26,977 bases of DNA from Euryarchaeota archaeon UBA259 (lineage in GTDB: Archaea; Thermoplasmatota; Poseidoniia; Poseidoniales; Poseidoniaceae): NCBI GenBank assembly GCA_002506275.1, contig DAXG01000040.1:1-26977 (forward strand), in the 5' to 3' direction. Below, piece after piece: positions 17,463-25,732 of this stretch. A model generated the notes under the pieces. It was not told where the DNA came from. It worked only from the letters and a program-made list of their open reading frames with translations, and did no database searches. The first letter of the stretch is position 1; each line of letters opens with the position of its first letter. The position numbers and the translations under genes were made by a program.

Positions 17463-18893
17463 ATGCAAACGAAAAAATGTCAAGTTCTTGTTATCGGAGC
17501 CGGCCCTGGAGGCTATGTCGCAGCAATTCGCGCTGGGCAACTTGGGCTCTCAACCATCATTGTCGAAGGTGAGAAAGCGGGTGGCACATGCCTTATTCGA
17601 GGATGTATTCCCTCAAAGGCTCTCATTCACGCAGCTCACAAGTTCCACAGCCTATCCAAGCATGAATCCAATGACGGGCATATGGGAATCTCAATACCAG
17701 GCCCTGCTGAACTTAACATGGCCAACTTGGTTGGCTGGAAGGAAGGCATTGTCACCCGTTTGAACAAAGGTGTAGAACACCTTCTGAAGAACGCTGGTGC
17801 AGAACTCATCATTGGATGGGCTGAATTCCAAGACGCTAAAACCGTCAAGGTCGGTGAAGGAAAAGATGCAACAATCATACAAGCAGAACATGTGATTCTT
17901 GCGAATGGTTCGGTCCCGATCGAACTCCCGTTCATGCCGTACTCAGAAAACGTCATCTCTTCACGAGAAGCATTGTCACTTGAAGAATTACCACAACATG
18001 TAGCCATCGTTGGAGGAGGATACATCGGCCTTGAACTAGGAATCACCTTCCGAATGCTCGGCTCTGAAGTGACCGTCGTTGAAGCAATGGACAGCGTTCT
18101 ACCAATTTTTGACAAAGAACTTCGAAGACCGTTGGAAATTGCCATCAAGAAGCAAAAAATCAAGACGCACCTCGGTGTTTTTGCTAAAGGTGTTGAAACG
18201 ACCAAAGACGGAAGATGTAAACTCAATTTCATCGACAAGAACGAGAAGGACGAGAAGAAAATGCAAAACGTCGTTGTCGACAAAGTTCTGGTCACTGTTG
18301 GACGCAAACCGAATTCAGCAGCACTTGCACCGACCGGTGTAGCACTCGATGAACGTGGTTTTGTCAAGGTCAACGACCGATGTGAAACCAACATGCGTGG
18401 AGTCTATGCCATTGGCGATGTCTGCGATTCTGGCGAAATGCTTGCACACGTAGCATCGTTCCAGGGTGAAATGGTAGCGGAAATTATTGCGGGCCACAAG
18501 CGTGCATACGACCCCGTTGCCGTTCCTGCAATTGTCTTTACCGAACCAGAGATTGTATCGGTCGGACTCTCACCAGAAGAAGCCAAGGCTGCAGGTCATC
18601 CAGTAATCACTGGAAAGTTTCCACTCGGTGCCAACGGCCGTGCTCTTACCCAAGAGGCTGAGAAAACTGCTGGATTTATCCGAGTCTGTGCTCGTGAAGA
18701 TGATCACCGAATCCTTGGAATCCAGGGCGTTGGAACGCACATCAGTGAATTGGTTGGTGAATGGACCCTTGCACTTGAGATGGGGGCGTTACTCGAAGAC
18801 ATTGCTGGTACAATTCATGCTCACCCAACCATGACGGAAATGACCCATGAAGGTGTGCTTGCAACACTCGGTCATGCCATTCACTCAGCTTGA
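17463..18893 (+). CDS. lpd: Dihydrolipoyl dehydrogenase (E3)
   Basis: FAD/NAD disulfide oxidoreductase that reoxidises the E2 lipoyl arm and makes NADH. It shows the FAD motif GAGPGG near residue 12, the redox-active pair Cys43 and Cys48 in GGTCLIRGCIPSKAL, the NAD-binding GGGYIG at 184-189, the second FAD motif around YAIGDV, and the catalytic HAHPTMTE near the C-terminus (His454, Glu459). The 476-residue length is normal. I place the start at ATG 17463, directly before QTKKCQVLVIGAGPGG and 10 bases after the E2 stop; an earlier in-frame ATG lies inside bkdB and would add 30 unrelated residues. It is the last gene of the lipA-bkd operon and may also serve other lipoyl complexes. Confidence 0.96.
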   Translation: MQTKKCQVLVIGAGPGGYVAAIRAGQLGLSTIIVEGEKAGGTCLIRGCIPSKALIHAAHKFHSLSKHESNDGHMGISIPGPAELNMANLVGWKEGIVTRLNKGVEHLLKNAGAELIIGWAEFQDAKTVKVGEGKDATIIQAEHVILANGSVPIELPFMPYSENVISSREALSLEELPQHVAIVGGGYIGLELGITFRMLGSEVTVVEAMDSVLPIFDKELRRPLEIAIKKQKIKTHLGVFAKGVETTKDGRCKLNFIDKNEKDEKKMQNVVVDKVLVTVGRKPNSAALAPTGVALDERGFVKVNDRCETNMRGVYAIGDVCDSGEMLAHVASFQGEMVAEIIAGHKRAYDPVAVPAIVFTEPEIVSVGLSPEEAKAAGHPVITGKFPLGANGRALTQEAEKTAGFIRVCAREDDHRILGIQGVGTHISELVGEWTLALEMGALLEDIAGTIHAHPTMTEMTHEGVLATLGHAIHSA

Positions 18894-18976
18894 GTGAAAA
18901 GGTGCCTACGAGCAAGGAAAAGAAGCGTGAGACTAAGCAACGCACTCAGGGCCTTACCCGTAGGGCTTGAAACCCC

Positions 18977-18998
18977 CGAGTAAGTTCTTACTTATTCG
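18977..18998. terminator. Hairpin in the convergent gap between lpd and nrdA
   Basis: CGAGTAAG and CTTATTCG pair over 8 bp with one G-U pair around a 6-base loop. It lies between two converging operons, so it could mark transcript ends in either direction, but no long T-run follows. Nothing else is evident in the 133-base gap. Confidence 0.35.
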
Positions 18999-19026
18999 AG
19001 ACTGTATAAAGTTCAACCAACTGTAA

Positions 19027-21420
19027 TCATGAACCGCAACTTAGGCAGTCATCAGGAGTATCAAGTGAACAAGCAATTGCTTCAAGACTCGAGATGTCTT
19101 CAGCACGCTCTGCAAGTCCACCAACTGTTTGGTCTTCAGACTTCTTGGCTTCAACAGTGAATTGAATTGCATCTGCTGCTGCCTTCGTTCGCAGATAGTA
19201 CATTCCTGTTTTCAGTCCCTGCTTCCAGCCGTAAAAGTGCATGGAAGTGACCTTTGCCGGGTTTGCATCCACCATGTGAATGTTCAGTGATTGGCTTTGG
19301 TCGACGTACGCTCCACGGTCGGCTGACATGTCAAGGACGTGACGTTGCTTGATTTCCCAAGTGGTTTTGTACAAATCTTTGATTGAATCGGGGATTCCTG
19401 AAATGTTTTGAATCGAGCCCTTGTGACGAAGGATTTCGTCTTTCATTTCAATTCCCCAAAGACCGAGTTCAATGAGGTCACGAACCAAGTGCTTGTTGAG
19501 AACAATGAACTCACCTGAAAGTGTTCGTCGAACATAGAGGTTCGAAGTGAAGGCTTCGAAACATTCGTTATTACCCAAAATCTGAGAGGTTGAGGCAGTA
19601 GGCATTGGTGCAACAAGCAGAGAGTTGCGCATTCCATTATCAATAATTTCTTGCTTCAAAGAAGTCCAATCCCAACGGCCGCTGTGATCGTTCATTCCCC
19701 AAAGGTCGAATTGCAGTTCACCACGGCTTGCAGGTGAGCCTTCAAAGGTCGAGTAAGGACCTTCAGCAATCGCTGCATCTTTGGAAGCGGTACAAGCTGC
19801 AAAGTAAATGGTTTCAAAAATTTCTTTGTTGAGTTTTCGTGCTTCAGGACTTTCGAAAGGCAACTTGAGGAGAGCAAATGTATCTGCAAGACCCTGTACA
19901 CCAAGACCGATTGGCCGATGGCGCATGTTCGAGTTTCGAGCTTCTTCGACAGGATAGAAGTTGACATCAATGACACGGTTCAAATTCCCAGTAGCGTGAT
20001 ACGTCACATCGTACAGAAGTTGGTGATTGAACGATTGGTTCTCAACATCGACGTACTTGTTAAGGGCGATCGACGCAAGATTACAAACTGCAACTTCATC
20101 CTTAGCAGTGTATTCCATAATTTCAGTGCAAAGGTTCGAGGAACGGATTGTTCCAAGGTTCTTTTGATTCGACTTTTCATTTGCAGCATCCTTGTACAAC
20201 ATGTAAGGCGTTCCAGTTTCAATTTGTGACTCAACGAGCTTATCCCAAACCACGCGAGCAGGGAGAGTTTCACGAGCCAATCCTTGGGCTTCATAGGATT
20301 CAAAGAGTTCTTTGAATTCTGCTCCATACGAATCTTGAAGGCCAGGGCATTCATTCGGGCAGAAGAACGACCAATCTGCATTTTGCTCAACACGTTCCAT
20401 GAACAAGTCAGGAGTCCAAAGGGCATAGAACAAATCACGGGCACGGAGTTCTTCCTTGCCGTGGTTCTTTCTCAAATCGAGGAATGCAAGGATATCTGGG
20501 TGCCATGGTTCGAGGTAGATGGCGATTGAACCCTTTCGCTTGCCGCCGCCTTGGTCGACGTAGCGAGCAGTATCGTTAAACACACGAAGCATAGGAACAA
20601 TACCATTGCTCTGTCCATTGGTTCCTTTGATGTACGAACCCTTGGAGCGGATGTGATGAATCGAAAGTCCGATTCCACCGGCTGACTTTGAGATAAGAGC
20701 ACATTGTTTGAGCGTGTCATAAATTCCGTCAAGCGAATCGTCCTGCATGGTGAGCAAGAAACAGGAAGACATCTGAGGTGTAGGAGTTCCAGAATTGAAC
20801 AGCGTAGGGGTAGCGTGAGTAAAATATCCTTGGCTCATTAAATCGTATGTCTCCAAAGCTTTGCTGATGTTGTGATGATGAATACCAACTGCAACTCTCA
20901 AGAGCATGTGTTGCGGTCGTTCAGCAATTTCTCCGTTCAATCTCAAAAGGTACGAACGTTCCAAAGTTTTGAAACCGAAGTAATCGTAGTTGTGGTCACG
21001 TTTGTAATCAATATGGTTGTTGAGAATCTCAGCGTTTTCCATAATGATGGCAAAGACTTCCTCTGAGATGAGAGGTGCGTGCTTACCGGATTCAGGGTCA
21101 ATGTATTCGCGCAGATCGGTAATGACATCGGTAAAGGTCGATTTGGTTGAACGATGGAGGTCGTCAACACAGATGCGAGCTGCGAGGCGGCTGTAATCAG
21201 GATGTTGAGAAGCAAGGGAGGCAGCAGTCTCAGCAGCGAGTTGGTCGAGTTCACGTGTGGTGACTCCGTCGTATAGTCCTTCAATTGTCAACTTTGTAAC
21301 GTGTCCTGGGTCAATCCAATTTGGATCAAGACCATAGGTTAATGTCTTCAATTTATCATGTATGGCATCGAACCGTACATCTTCTCGTTCTCCTTTTCTG
21401 TTTACGACTTGCATTGTCAT
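19027..21420 (-). CDS. nrdA: Class I ribonucleoside-diphosphate reductase, large (alpha) subunit
   Basis: Reduces ribonucleotides to deoxyribonucleotides. An N-terminal ATP-cone (about 1-92) begins [16 protein letters not shown]. The barrel has the redox and catalytic cysteines Cys220 (SSCFLL), Cys431 with Glu433 in NLCTE, and Cys446. The radical-path Tyr pair lies in GMYYLRT. The C-terminus ends with a CLSC pair that is re-reduced by thioredoxin or glutaredoxin. At 797 residues, and in blocks such as [20 protein letters not shown] and SLNIH, it closely follows the animal RRM1 pattern rather than E. coli NrdA, judged from memory. The start has GGAGGA (21427-21432) 6 bases upstream; ATG 21414 is an alternative two codons in. 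The gene is 59 bases downstream of nrdB in the same operon. Confidence 0.96.
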   Translation of the reverse strand: MTMQVVNRKGEREDVRFDAIHDKLKTLTYGLDPNWIDPGHVTKLTIEGLYDGVTTRELDQLAAETAASLASQHPDYSRLAARICVDDLHRSTKSTFTDVITDLREYIDPESGKHAPLISEEVFAIIMENAEILNNHIDYKRDHNYDYFGFKTLERSYLLRLNGEIAERPQHMLLRVAVGIHHHNISKALETYDLMSQGYFTHATPTLFNSGTPTPQMSSCFLLTMQDDSLDGIYDTLKQCALISKSAGGIGLSIHHIRSKGSYIKGTNGQSNGIVPMLRVFNDTARYVDQGGGKRKGSIAIYLEPWHPDILAFLDLRKNHGKEELRARDLFYALWTPDLFMERVEQNADWSFFCPNECPGLQDSYGAEFKELFESYEAQGLARETLPARVVWDKLVESQIETGTPYMLYKDAANEKSNQKNLGTIRSSNLCTEIMEYTAKDEVAVCNLASIALNKYVDVENQSFNHQLLYDVTYHATGNLNRVIDVNFYPVEEARNSNMRHRPIGLGVQGLADTFALLKLPFESPEARKLNKEIFETIYFAACTASKDAAIAEGPYSTFEGSPASRGELQFDLWGMNDHSGRWDWTSLKQEIIDNGMRNSLLVAPMPTASTSQILGNNECFEAFTSNLYVRRTLSGEFIVLNKHLVRDLIELGLWGIEMKDEILRHKGSIQNISGIPDSIKDLYKTTWEIKQRHVLDMSADRGAYVDQSQSLNIHMVDANPAKVTSMHFYGWKQGLKTGMYYLRTKAAADAIQFTVEAKKSEDQTVGGLAERAEDISSLEAIACSLDTPDDCLSCGS

Positions 21421-21426
21421 TTTTCT

Positions 21427-21432
21427 TCCTCC
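21427..21432 (-). promoter_or_regulatory. Strong ribosome-binding site of nrdA
   Basis: GGAGGA on the minus strand lies 6 bases before ATG 21420. It supports the first of two closely spaced ATGs and shows that nrdA is translated from within a longer transcript. Confidence 0.65.
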
Positions 21433-21479
21433 ATGTGTTCATCGTGAATTCGCAGTAAGTTCCTATAATTGAATACGGT

Positions 21480-22526
21480 TCAAAAGTCTTCGTCTACAGA
21501 GAACCGCTGTTGGACGCTTCCGAGGTTCCCGCCGTCTTTGACACCGGCTTTCTGATATTCGCCAACTCTCTTTTCAAAGAAATTGGTTTTACCTTGCATC
21601 GAAATCATTTCCATCCAAGGGAACGGATTGGTCGCGTTGTACAACTTACTGGCCCCAAGAGAGACCATCAAGCGATCTGCAACGAAACGAATGTATTCTT
21701 GCATAAGTTCTGCATTCATTCCAATCAAGGAGACTGGAAGAGCGGATGTCACGAATTCAATCTCGATATCGACTGCTTCTGAAATGATTCGGTGAATCAT
21801 GTTTTCACCAGCACCACGGTTCAGTTTATTGTGAAGCAGGCAAGCAAAGTCACAATGAAGGCCTTCGTCTCTTGAAATGAGTTCATTCGAGAAGGTGAGG
21901 CCGGGCATGAGGCCACGCTTCTTGAGCCAGAAAATAGCACAAAAAGAACCTGAAAAGAAAATACCTTCGACAGCAGCAAAGGCGACCAAGCGTTGAGCGA
22001 AGGAGCCCTTCTTACGTGAGAGCCAGCGCAATGCCCAGTTTCCTTTCTTCTTCACAGATGGAACAGTTTCCAATGCGTTAAACAAGTGGTCTTTTTCATT
22101 CGCATCTGTAATGTAGGTATCAATAAGCAGTGAATAGGTTTCAGCATGGATGTTTTCCATCATGATTTGAAAGCCGTAGAAACAACGAGCTTCAGCCCAT
22201 TGGACTTCGTCTGCAAAGTTCGTAACCAAGTTCTCGTTAACAATCCCGTCACTGGCAGCAAAGAAGGCGAGAACATGCTTGAGGAAATGTCGTTCATTAT
22301 CGCTTAGAACTTTCCAGTCTTTGGCGTCTTCAGCCAAATCGATTTCTTCAGCGGTCCAAAACGATGCTGCATGCAATTTGTACATTTCCCAAATTTCTGC
22401 CTGTTGAATTGGGAACAATACGAAACGGTCAAGATTTTCTTGGAGCATTGGCTCAATATGTTCTTGTGAAAGATCCAATTCAAATCCATCGCTCTGGCTC
22501 GATTTATTACCGTGTTCTATGACCAT
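21480..22526 (-). CDS. nrdB: Class I ribonucleoside-diphosphate reductase, small (beta) subunit
   Basis: Ferritin-like subunit that makes the radical for NrdA. Metal ligands match the family pattern and spacing: Asp93, Glu124, His127, Glu187, Glu221 and His224. The radical Tyr is Tyr131 in HAETYSLL. The C-terminal peptide FSVDEDF is the usual docking tail for the large subunit. Length 348 is normal. Segments such as [17 protein letters not shown] and [18 protein letters not shown] read like animal RRM2. It precedes nrdA and is probably the first gene of the operon. ATG 22526 is preceded by the purine-rich GAGGGGGATG. Confidence 0.96.
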   Translation of the reverse strand: MVIEHGNKSSQSDGFELDLSQEHIEPMLQENLDRFVLFPIQQAEIWEMYKLHAASFWTAEEIDLAEDAKDWKVLSDNERHFLKHVLAFFAASDGIVNENLVTNFADEVQWAEARCFYGFQIMMENIHAETYSLLIDTYITDANEKDHLFNALETVPSVKKKGNWALRWLSRKKGSFAQRLVAFAAVEGIFFSGSFCAIFWLKKRGLMPGLTFSNELISRDEGLHCDFACLLHNKLNRGAGENMIHRIISEAVDIEIEFVTSALPVSLIGMNAELMQEYIRFVADRLMVSLGASKLYNATNPFPWMEMISMQGKTNFFEKRVGEYQKAGVKDGGNLGSVQQRFSVDEDF

Positions 22527-22530
22527 GACT

Positions 22531-22589
22531 CATCCCCCTCGTTTCTTTCACGCGCTGGAATTTATTTGCCCTCCGAGGAAGTGTATAAT
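22531..22589 (-). promoter_or_regulatory. Probable nrdBA promoter and leader with ribosome site
   Basis: Minus-strand candidates for a TATA box are ATTATA (22584-22589) and CAAATAAATT (22559-22568). Either would give a short leader carrying GAGGGGGATG (22531-22540) just before the nrdB ATG. The rest of the 257-base gap up to cutA shows no convincing gene. Confidence 0.35.
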
Positions 22590-22783
22590 GTTCTCCCCCA
22601 AATCGCGATGCGAGATATGGTTTTCAAGAGGTTTTACCCGTTGCTAAAAAGTGGCTCAGTTGTCTGTTATTCCTGTGTTTTATCCATAGACTATAAAGGC
22701 CGGTTTTTGAATGTAAAATCTACACTACCTCAAGGTGTGTTTCCACTCCAACTCGGCAGAAATTTTGAGCCCAAGAGAGAAAC

Positions 22784-23164
22784 TCAGTTCTTTGGTTGAG
22801 ATGAGCGATGTTGCGTAACCCAAGATGCGTAGAGTTCAGAAGACTCTGCTGACAAACAAACCACTTGCGGGACGTCGTAAGGATGGTGGAGATTCAAAGC
22901 CTCCAAGAGGGTTTTCTTTGAAAGAGGTGATAATTTGAGTTCCAGTTTCCACTCTTTGGAAGAGGTTATTCGCCCATCCCAGTTGTAGATCGATTGAATG
23001 GAAGAATATTCGACGCAAGCAGCACCAGACTCTATGAGAAGTTGAGCAAAAGAGCCTACACGATAGTCTTCCCAATCTCCTGGGAGAGTTGTAAGAACGA
23101 TTAACAGTTCATCGGACATAAACAGGGATGAGGGCTTAAAGTCCTCAATACTTGTTATGTTCAT
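22784..23164 (-). CDS. cutA: CutA-like divalent-ion tolerance / signalling protein
   Basis: A small trimeric cytoplasmic protein family of uncertain function, linked to metal tolerance in bacteria. The family core is clear: [40 protein letters not shown], then [16 protein letters not shown] and the hallmark [10 protein letters not shown]. The first 15 residues precede the conserved core, and Met16 (23119) is a second possible start. However, ATG 23164 overlaps the csp stop as ATGA, which argues for translational coupling and for the longer form of 126 residues. Same operon as csp. Confidence 0.85.
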   Translation of the reverse strand: MNITSIEDFKPSSLFMSDELLIVLTTLPGDWEDYRVGSFAQLLIESGAACVEYSSIQSIYNWDGRITSSKEWKLELKLSPLSKKTLLEALNLHHPYDVPQVVCLSAESSELYASWVTQHRSSQPKN

Positions 23165-23352
23165 TCAACTTTACTGACGCTGACAGCGTTCGGTCCTTTC
23201 GGACCTTCGCCGACTTCGAAGTTGACGGTATCTCCGTCCTGAATTTCTCCTTCAACTTCGGAGATGTGTACGAAAAGGTCGTCTCCGCCCTCTCGTTCAA
23301 TGAATCCGTATCCTTTTGTTTGGTTAAACCACTTTACTGTACCTTGTGCCAC
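23161..23352 (-). CDS. Cold-shock domain protein (CspA family, 63 aa)
   Basis: A single-stranded nucleic-acid-binding OB-fold protein, likely an RNA chaperone. It opens with [19 protein letters not shown] and carries both RNP motifs, KGYGFIE and DLFVHIS, at the usual spacing; 63 residues is the normal length. The GTG at 23352 is chosen because it begins the family core and has a TATA box 22 bases upstream. The frame stays open 41 codons further, but those residues do not resemble the family. The stop overlaps the cutA start. Confidence 0.93.
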   Translation of the reverse strand: MAQGTVKWFNQTKGYGFIEREGGDDLFVHISEVEGEIQDGDTVNFEVGEGPKGPNAVSVSKVE

Positions 23353-23373
23353 GACTCGTGCTTCAACAAGTGG

Positions 23374-23381
23374 TATATTAT
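23374..23381 (-). promoter_or_regulatory. TATA box of csp-cutA
   Basis: ATAATATA on the minus strand, ending 22 bases before the csp GTG. It is the clearest of the boxes with this spacing and indicates a leaderless transcript. Confidence 0.6.
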
Positions 23382-23460
23382 GTTGAGTGCTGAAGTCCCA
23401 CTCAAATCTATGTTTCACAGAGAGTGTGGTTTGGCCGGTAACGGTTTGAAATGCGATGAA

Positions 23461-23468
23461 TTGATAAT
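23461..23468 (+). promoter_or_regulatory. Probable TATA box of the 210-aa protein gene
   Basis: TTGATAAT ends 22 bases before GTG 23490, the same spacing as for csp. It supports the GTG start. Confidence 0.45.
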
Positions 23469-23489
23469 TCAACAACTGCAGCCCCGCCT

Positions 23490-24122
23490 GTGACTCGGCA
23501 CGATAGCAGGTTGGGAATCGTTGAGTTCAAACCACATTTTGAAAAGACGTGCAAGGCATTGTTTCCAAATGATGATGGTTCCTGGAAGCTTCACGATGTC
23601 ATTTCGAGTGAAGGCATCTATTGGCTCGAAGTAACGTGCACTTCATTCTACCGTCCCGACCAACCCGTTCGTATTGCGACCAGTGGGTTTTCACAACACG
23701 ATGTCATTGCCTGCTGTCAAAAAGAAAACGGTGCATGGGGGGTACTGTTCCACGGAAACGGATGGGAGGAAGTACCCTCAATTGCCAATATGCTCAACCC
23801 AAAATTACCTTTCGATCCCAACCTCATCTCCACAGCGCACAGAAGAAGAAGCAAGACCTATACTGCGCGTGAAATATGCGAGTATTATGGTTCCACACAA
23901 GAAGAGGTTCGTGAAGAGTTTGGAGAGCCAAACCAAATTTGGAACGATTCAGGGAAATTGTGTTGGACCTACTTCGCACTCTGCAAGAGCCCGGGTCAAA
24001 AGATTGCATCGCACAGTATTTTTTGCTTCGATTCACATGGCACTGGTAGTGGATTTGACTACGATTACGTCATGATGCCTTCAAAATGGGACATATTTTG
24101 GCATGATTATCCTCACAAGTGA
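23490..24122 (+). CDS. Unrecognised 210-aa protein with a BamE/SmpA-like C-terminal pattern
   Basis: I do not recognise the protein as a whole. It has no signal peptide or membrane segment, so it is probably cytoplasmic. The N-terminal half (about 1-110) has mixed alpha/beta character with [15 protein letters not shown] and HGNGWEEV. The C-terminal half (about 125-195) has the pattern [15 protein letters not shown], then W-x-Y and F-D-S-H-G. This recalls the BamE/SmpA-OmlA fold, in which GxTxxxVxxxLGxP precedes WxY and FxxxG. That resemblance is tentative, and bacterial members are outer-membrane lipoproteins, unlike this one. The GTG start is supported by a TATA-like box 22 bases upstream. 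The gene diverges from csp-cutA across 137 bases. Confidence 0.7.
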   Translation: MTRHDSRLGIVEFKPHFEKTCKALFPNDDGSWKLHDVISSEGIYWLEVTCTSFYRPDQPVRIATSGFSQHDVIACCQKENGAWGVLFHGNGWEEVPSIANMLNPKLPFDPNLISTAHRRRSKTYTAREICEYYGSTQEEVREEFGEPNQIWNDSGKLCWTYFALCKSPGQKIASHSIFCFDSHGTGSGFDYDYVMMPSKWDIFWHDYPHK

Positions 24123-24213
24123 AGAAATACTTGAAAGAATCGAACCGCAGATGATACGAGAAGAAATGTACGATTCGCTTGTGACCAAGTGGCAAAAGAT
24201 GAACATCGTATAA
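24103..24213 (+). CDS. Possible 36-aa charged protein overlapping the preceding gene
   Basis: An ATG frame of 36 codons starts inside the last codons of the 210-aa gene. Its product is rich in Glu, Ile and Arg with helix-like spacing ([16 protein letters not shown]). The overlap would allow coupled translation. No separate promoter or ribosome site is visible, and chance is a fair explanation. Confidence 0.3.
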   Translation: MIILTSEEILERIEPQMIREEMYDSLVTKWQKMNIV

Positions 24214-24225
24214 TAACGGAGCAAG

Positions 24226-24236
24226 TTTCAATTAAT
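24226..24236 (+). promoter_or_regulatory. A/T-rich box before the 51-aa protein gene
   Basis: TTTCAATTAAT covers about -20 to -30 relative to ATG 24256. The spacing matches the other leaderless promoters in this window. Confidence 0.4.
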
Positions 24237-24255
24237 CCGGCATCAAATACGGCAC

Positions 24256-24411
24256 ATGGCCGTTGAACCACTGTTGCCGCTAAGTCATGTTGCCGATGCC
24301 GTTGGAGGGTTTATGGATGCCGAAGAAAACAGTTGGTGGGTTCGGCCACTAAAAGCACTCATCTACATCGGTGTATTTTCTATTATTCCGCTTTACTTTT
24401 ACTTCGCTTGA
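24256..24411 (+). CDS. Small single-pass membrane protein (51 aa)
   Basis: Not a family I recognise. The first half is soluble (VEPLLPLSHVADAVGGFMDAEENSWW), and the end is one hydrophobic helix, LIYIGVFSIIPLYFYFA, running to the stop. It resembles a small membrane-anchored accessory protein. The A/T box 22 bases upstream supports it as a real leaderless gene. It converges with the multi-pass membrane protein gene, 22 bases between stops. Confidence 0.55.
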   Translation: MAVEPLLPLSHVADAVGGFMDAEENSWWVRPLKALIYIGVFSIIPLYFYFA

Positions 24412-24433
24412 TCGGAAAAGATTGAGCCAACAA

Positions 24434-25348
24434 TTAGAGCTCATCTTCCTTGGCAAGACCGGACTTGAATTGGACGATTTGAGAAACCCATAGAATGAGC
24501 ACAAGGCTCCCAAGAGCCAGATTATACGATACGAGTTCACTCCCAAGCCATAATCCAAGATAGAAAATGGAAATCGCACCTGCCAACCCAGATTGCAGGA
24601 ATGGAGCGAACTTCAATCGCGGGTCGATAAAACCGTAGACGTAGTATCCTCTCCAACAATAGGCAAATGGATATGCAAAAGCGGCATAGATTAACCCGAG
24701 GAACAATCCAAACAGAGCGAATTCGGGTTGCAAATAAGGCTGTGCCAGTATGATTTCGATGGTGAGAAAGACTGCAGCAAAATTATGCATAATCTGGTTG
24801 TGAAAGAGAAATTGATGATCATGGTTCCTGCGTTGACGAACTTCACCTGGCAGGATGACGAAACGTACAATGGTCGAAGTGAGAAAGGCCGCACCTAAGG
24901 CCGTTGAAAACACGGCAACTTGGAATATTTCCAGCCATTGCGGCACATTCTTCCCAACCATAACCAGGTATGTGCCGGCAGAAGCAAGAACAAAGTAAGT
25001 GAAATTCGACAGAAGCGTCCAACTGCTGAATGTTACGAACTTTTCGGATTTCACTGGATGAGTCATCCGTTCACTGCGTGACTGGTGGTCGATAACAATC
25101 ATCTTTCCCGTCTCCATTCGGTACATGTAAACAATTGCACTTGCGCCAATCAACAAACAAAACAACCTCCAAAGAAGAACCAGAATCAGTGGGAAAGTCG
25201 ATGAATGAAAGGAAGGGAAAGATTCAATCAGTAAATCGTTCATATCCCATCGAAACAACAGGAAAACGCTGAGCGAAGCAATCACGAAAAGAGTGGCCAA
25301 ACTTTGAGGTGTTGAGTCTTTCTCGCCGTAGCCAAGAAGGTCAACCAT
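24434..25348 (-). CDS. Multi-pass membrane protein, possibly AIG1/FAR-17a-like (FAHFA hydrolase type)
   Basis: The 304-residue product has about eight hydrophobic helices, for example ATLFVIASLSVFLLF and FALFGLFLGLIYAAFAYPFAY, and a short acidic tail (KEDEL). The layout resembles the eukaryotic AIG1/ADTRP family: Thr106 in FVTFSSWTL and His188 in HNQIMHN sit at about the expected distance in adjacent helices, followed by IE in the same helix and a later Trp/Tyr-rich helix (AYCWRGYYVYGF). In that family the Thr/His pair hydrolyses fatty-acid esters. Assignment is from memory of the family and is tentative; otherwise an unknown integral membrane protein. ATG 25348 is chosen because TTTTCAAAT ends 22 bases upstream; GTG 25396 and GTG 25387 are alternatives. 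Confidence 0.7.
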   Translation of the reverse strand: MVDLLGYGEKDSTPQSLATLFVIASLSVFLLFRWDMNDLLIESFPSFHSSTFPLILVLLWRLFCLLIGASAIVYMYRMETGKMIVIDHQSRSERMTHPVKSEKFVTFSSWTLLSNFTYFVLASAGTYLVMVGKNVPQWLEIFQVAVFSTALGAAFLTSTIVRFVILPGEVRQRRNHDHQFLFHNQIMHNFAAVFLTIEIILAQPYLQPEFALFGLFLGLIYAAFAYPFAYCWRGYYVYGFIDPRLKFAPFLQSGLAGAISIFYLGLWLGSELVSYNLALGSLVLILWVSQIVQFKSGLAKEDEL

Positions 25349-25369
25349 AAACTCTCCCGCATGTCGGTC

Positions 25370-25379
25370 ATTTGAAAAC
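25370..25379 (-). promoter_or_regulatory. TATA-like box before the multi-pass membrane protein gene
   Basis: GTTTTCAAAT on the minus strand ends 22 bases before ATG 25348. It supports the shorter start for this gene. Confidence 0.4.
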
Positions 25380-25536
25380 TCTTTCACATTGTGCACCCCT
25401 GCCCTATCCCCCTGTTTGATGGATAAGTTGCTTGCAATCGCCTCATAGAAACGACTCCGTTCCGAACAGATGGCATTCAACCCCGCTCATCGTGTATTGA
25501 GGCATTTGGCTAAATTTTGTCTCAGGAAAGCCAAAG

Positions 25537-25544
25537 TTATTATT
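25537..25544 (+). promoter_or_regulatory. TATA-like box before the 48-aa basic protein gene
   Basis: TTATTATT ends 22 bases before ATG 25566 and selects that start over the upstream in-frame ATG at 25470. Confidence 0.45.
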
Positions 25545-25565
25545 CAAGGGTTCAGAGCATTCGAT

Positions 25566-25712
25566 ATGAACCGCCGAACCGCTCAGAACCAACGTAAAGT
25601 TCGTATGCCATCGATCATTCGCCGTCGTCCAAAGAAAGTAGTTCCCGAGAAAGCAGTGGTAGAGACGTCTGAGGCATCGTGCCAAACCACTGGCTGCGGC
25701 TGTGGAAACTGA
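25566..25712 (+). CDS. Small basic protein with Cys-rich C-terminus (48 aa)
   Basis: Not recognised. The N-terminal two thirds are very basic (MNRRTAQNQRKVRMPSIIRR), suggesting nucleic-acid or ribosome contact. The end carries three Cys in CQTTGCGCGN, which could bind a metal or be redox-active. The A/T box 22 bases upstream favours this ATG; the frame continues upstream to ATG 25470 for an 80-residue form with another basic stretch. The stop lies 20 bases from the convergent hydrolase stop. Confidence 0.55.
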   Translation: MNRRTAQNQRKVRMPSIIRRRPKKVVPEKAVVETSEASCQTTGCGCGN

Positions 25713-25732
25713 ATTGGAAACACACGTTGGTT

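Noticed and set aside
17636..18394. 252-codon minus-strand open frame
   Set aside because: Complete antisense overlap with the well-supported lpd gene; Ser/Thr-rich shadow product.
22512..22799. 95-codon plus-strand frame filling the nrdB-cutA gap
   Set aside because: It overlaps the nrdB start and the cutA end, uses a GTG inside nrdB, has no ribosome site or family features, and covers the nrdB promoter and leader.
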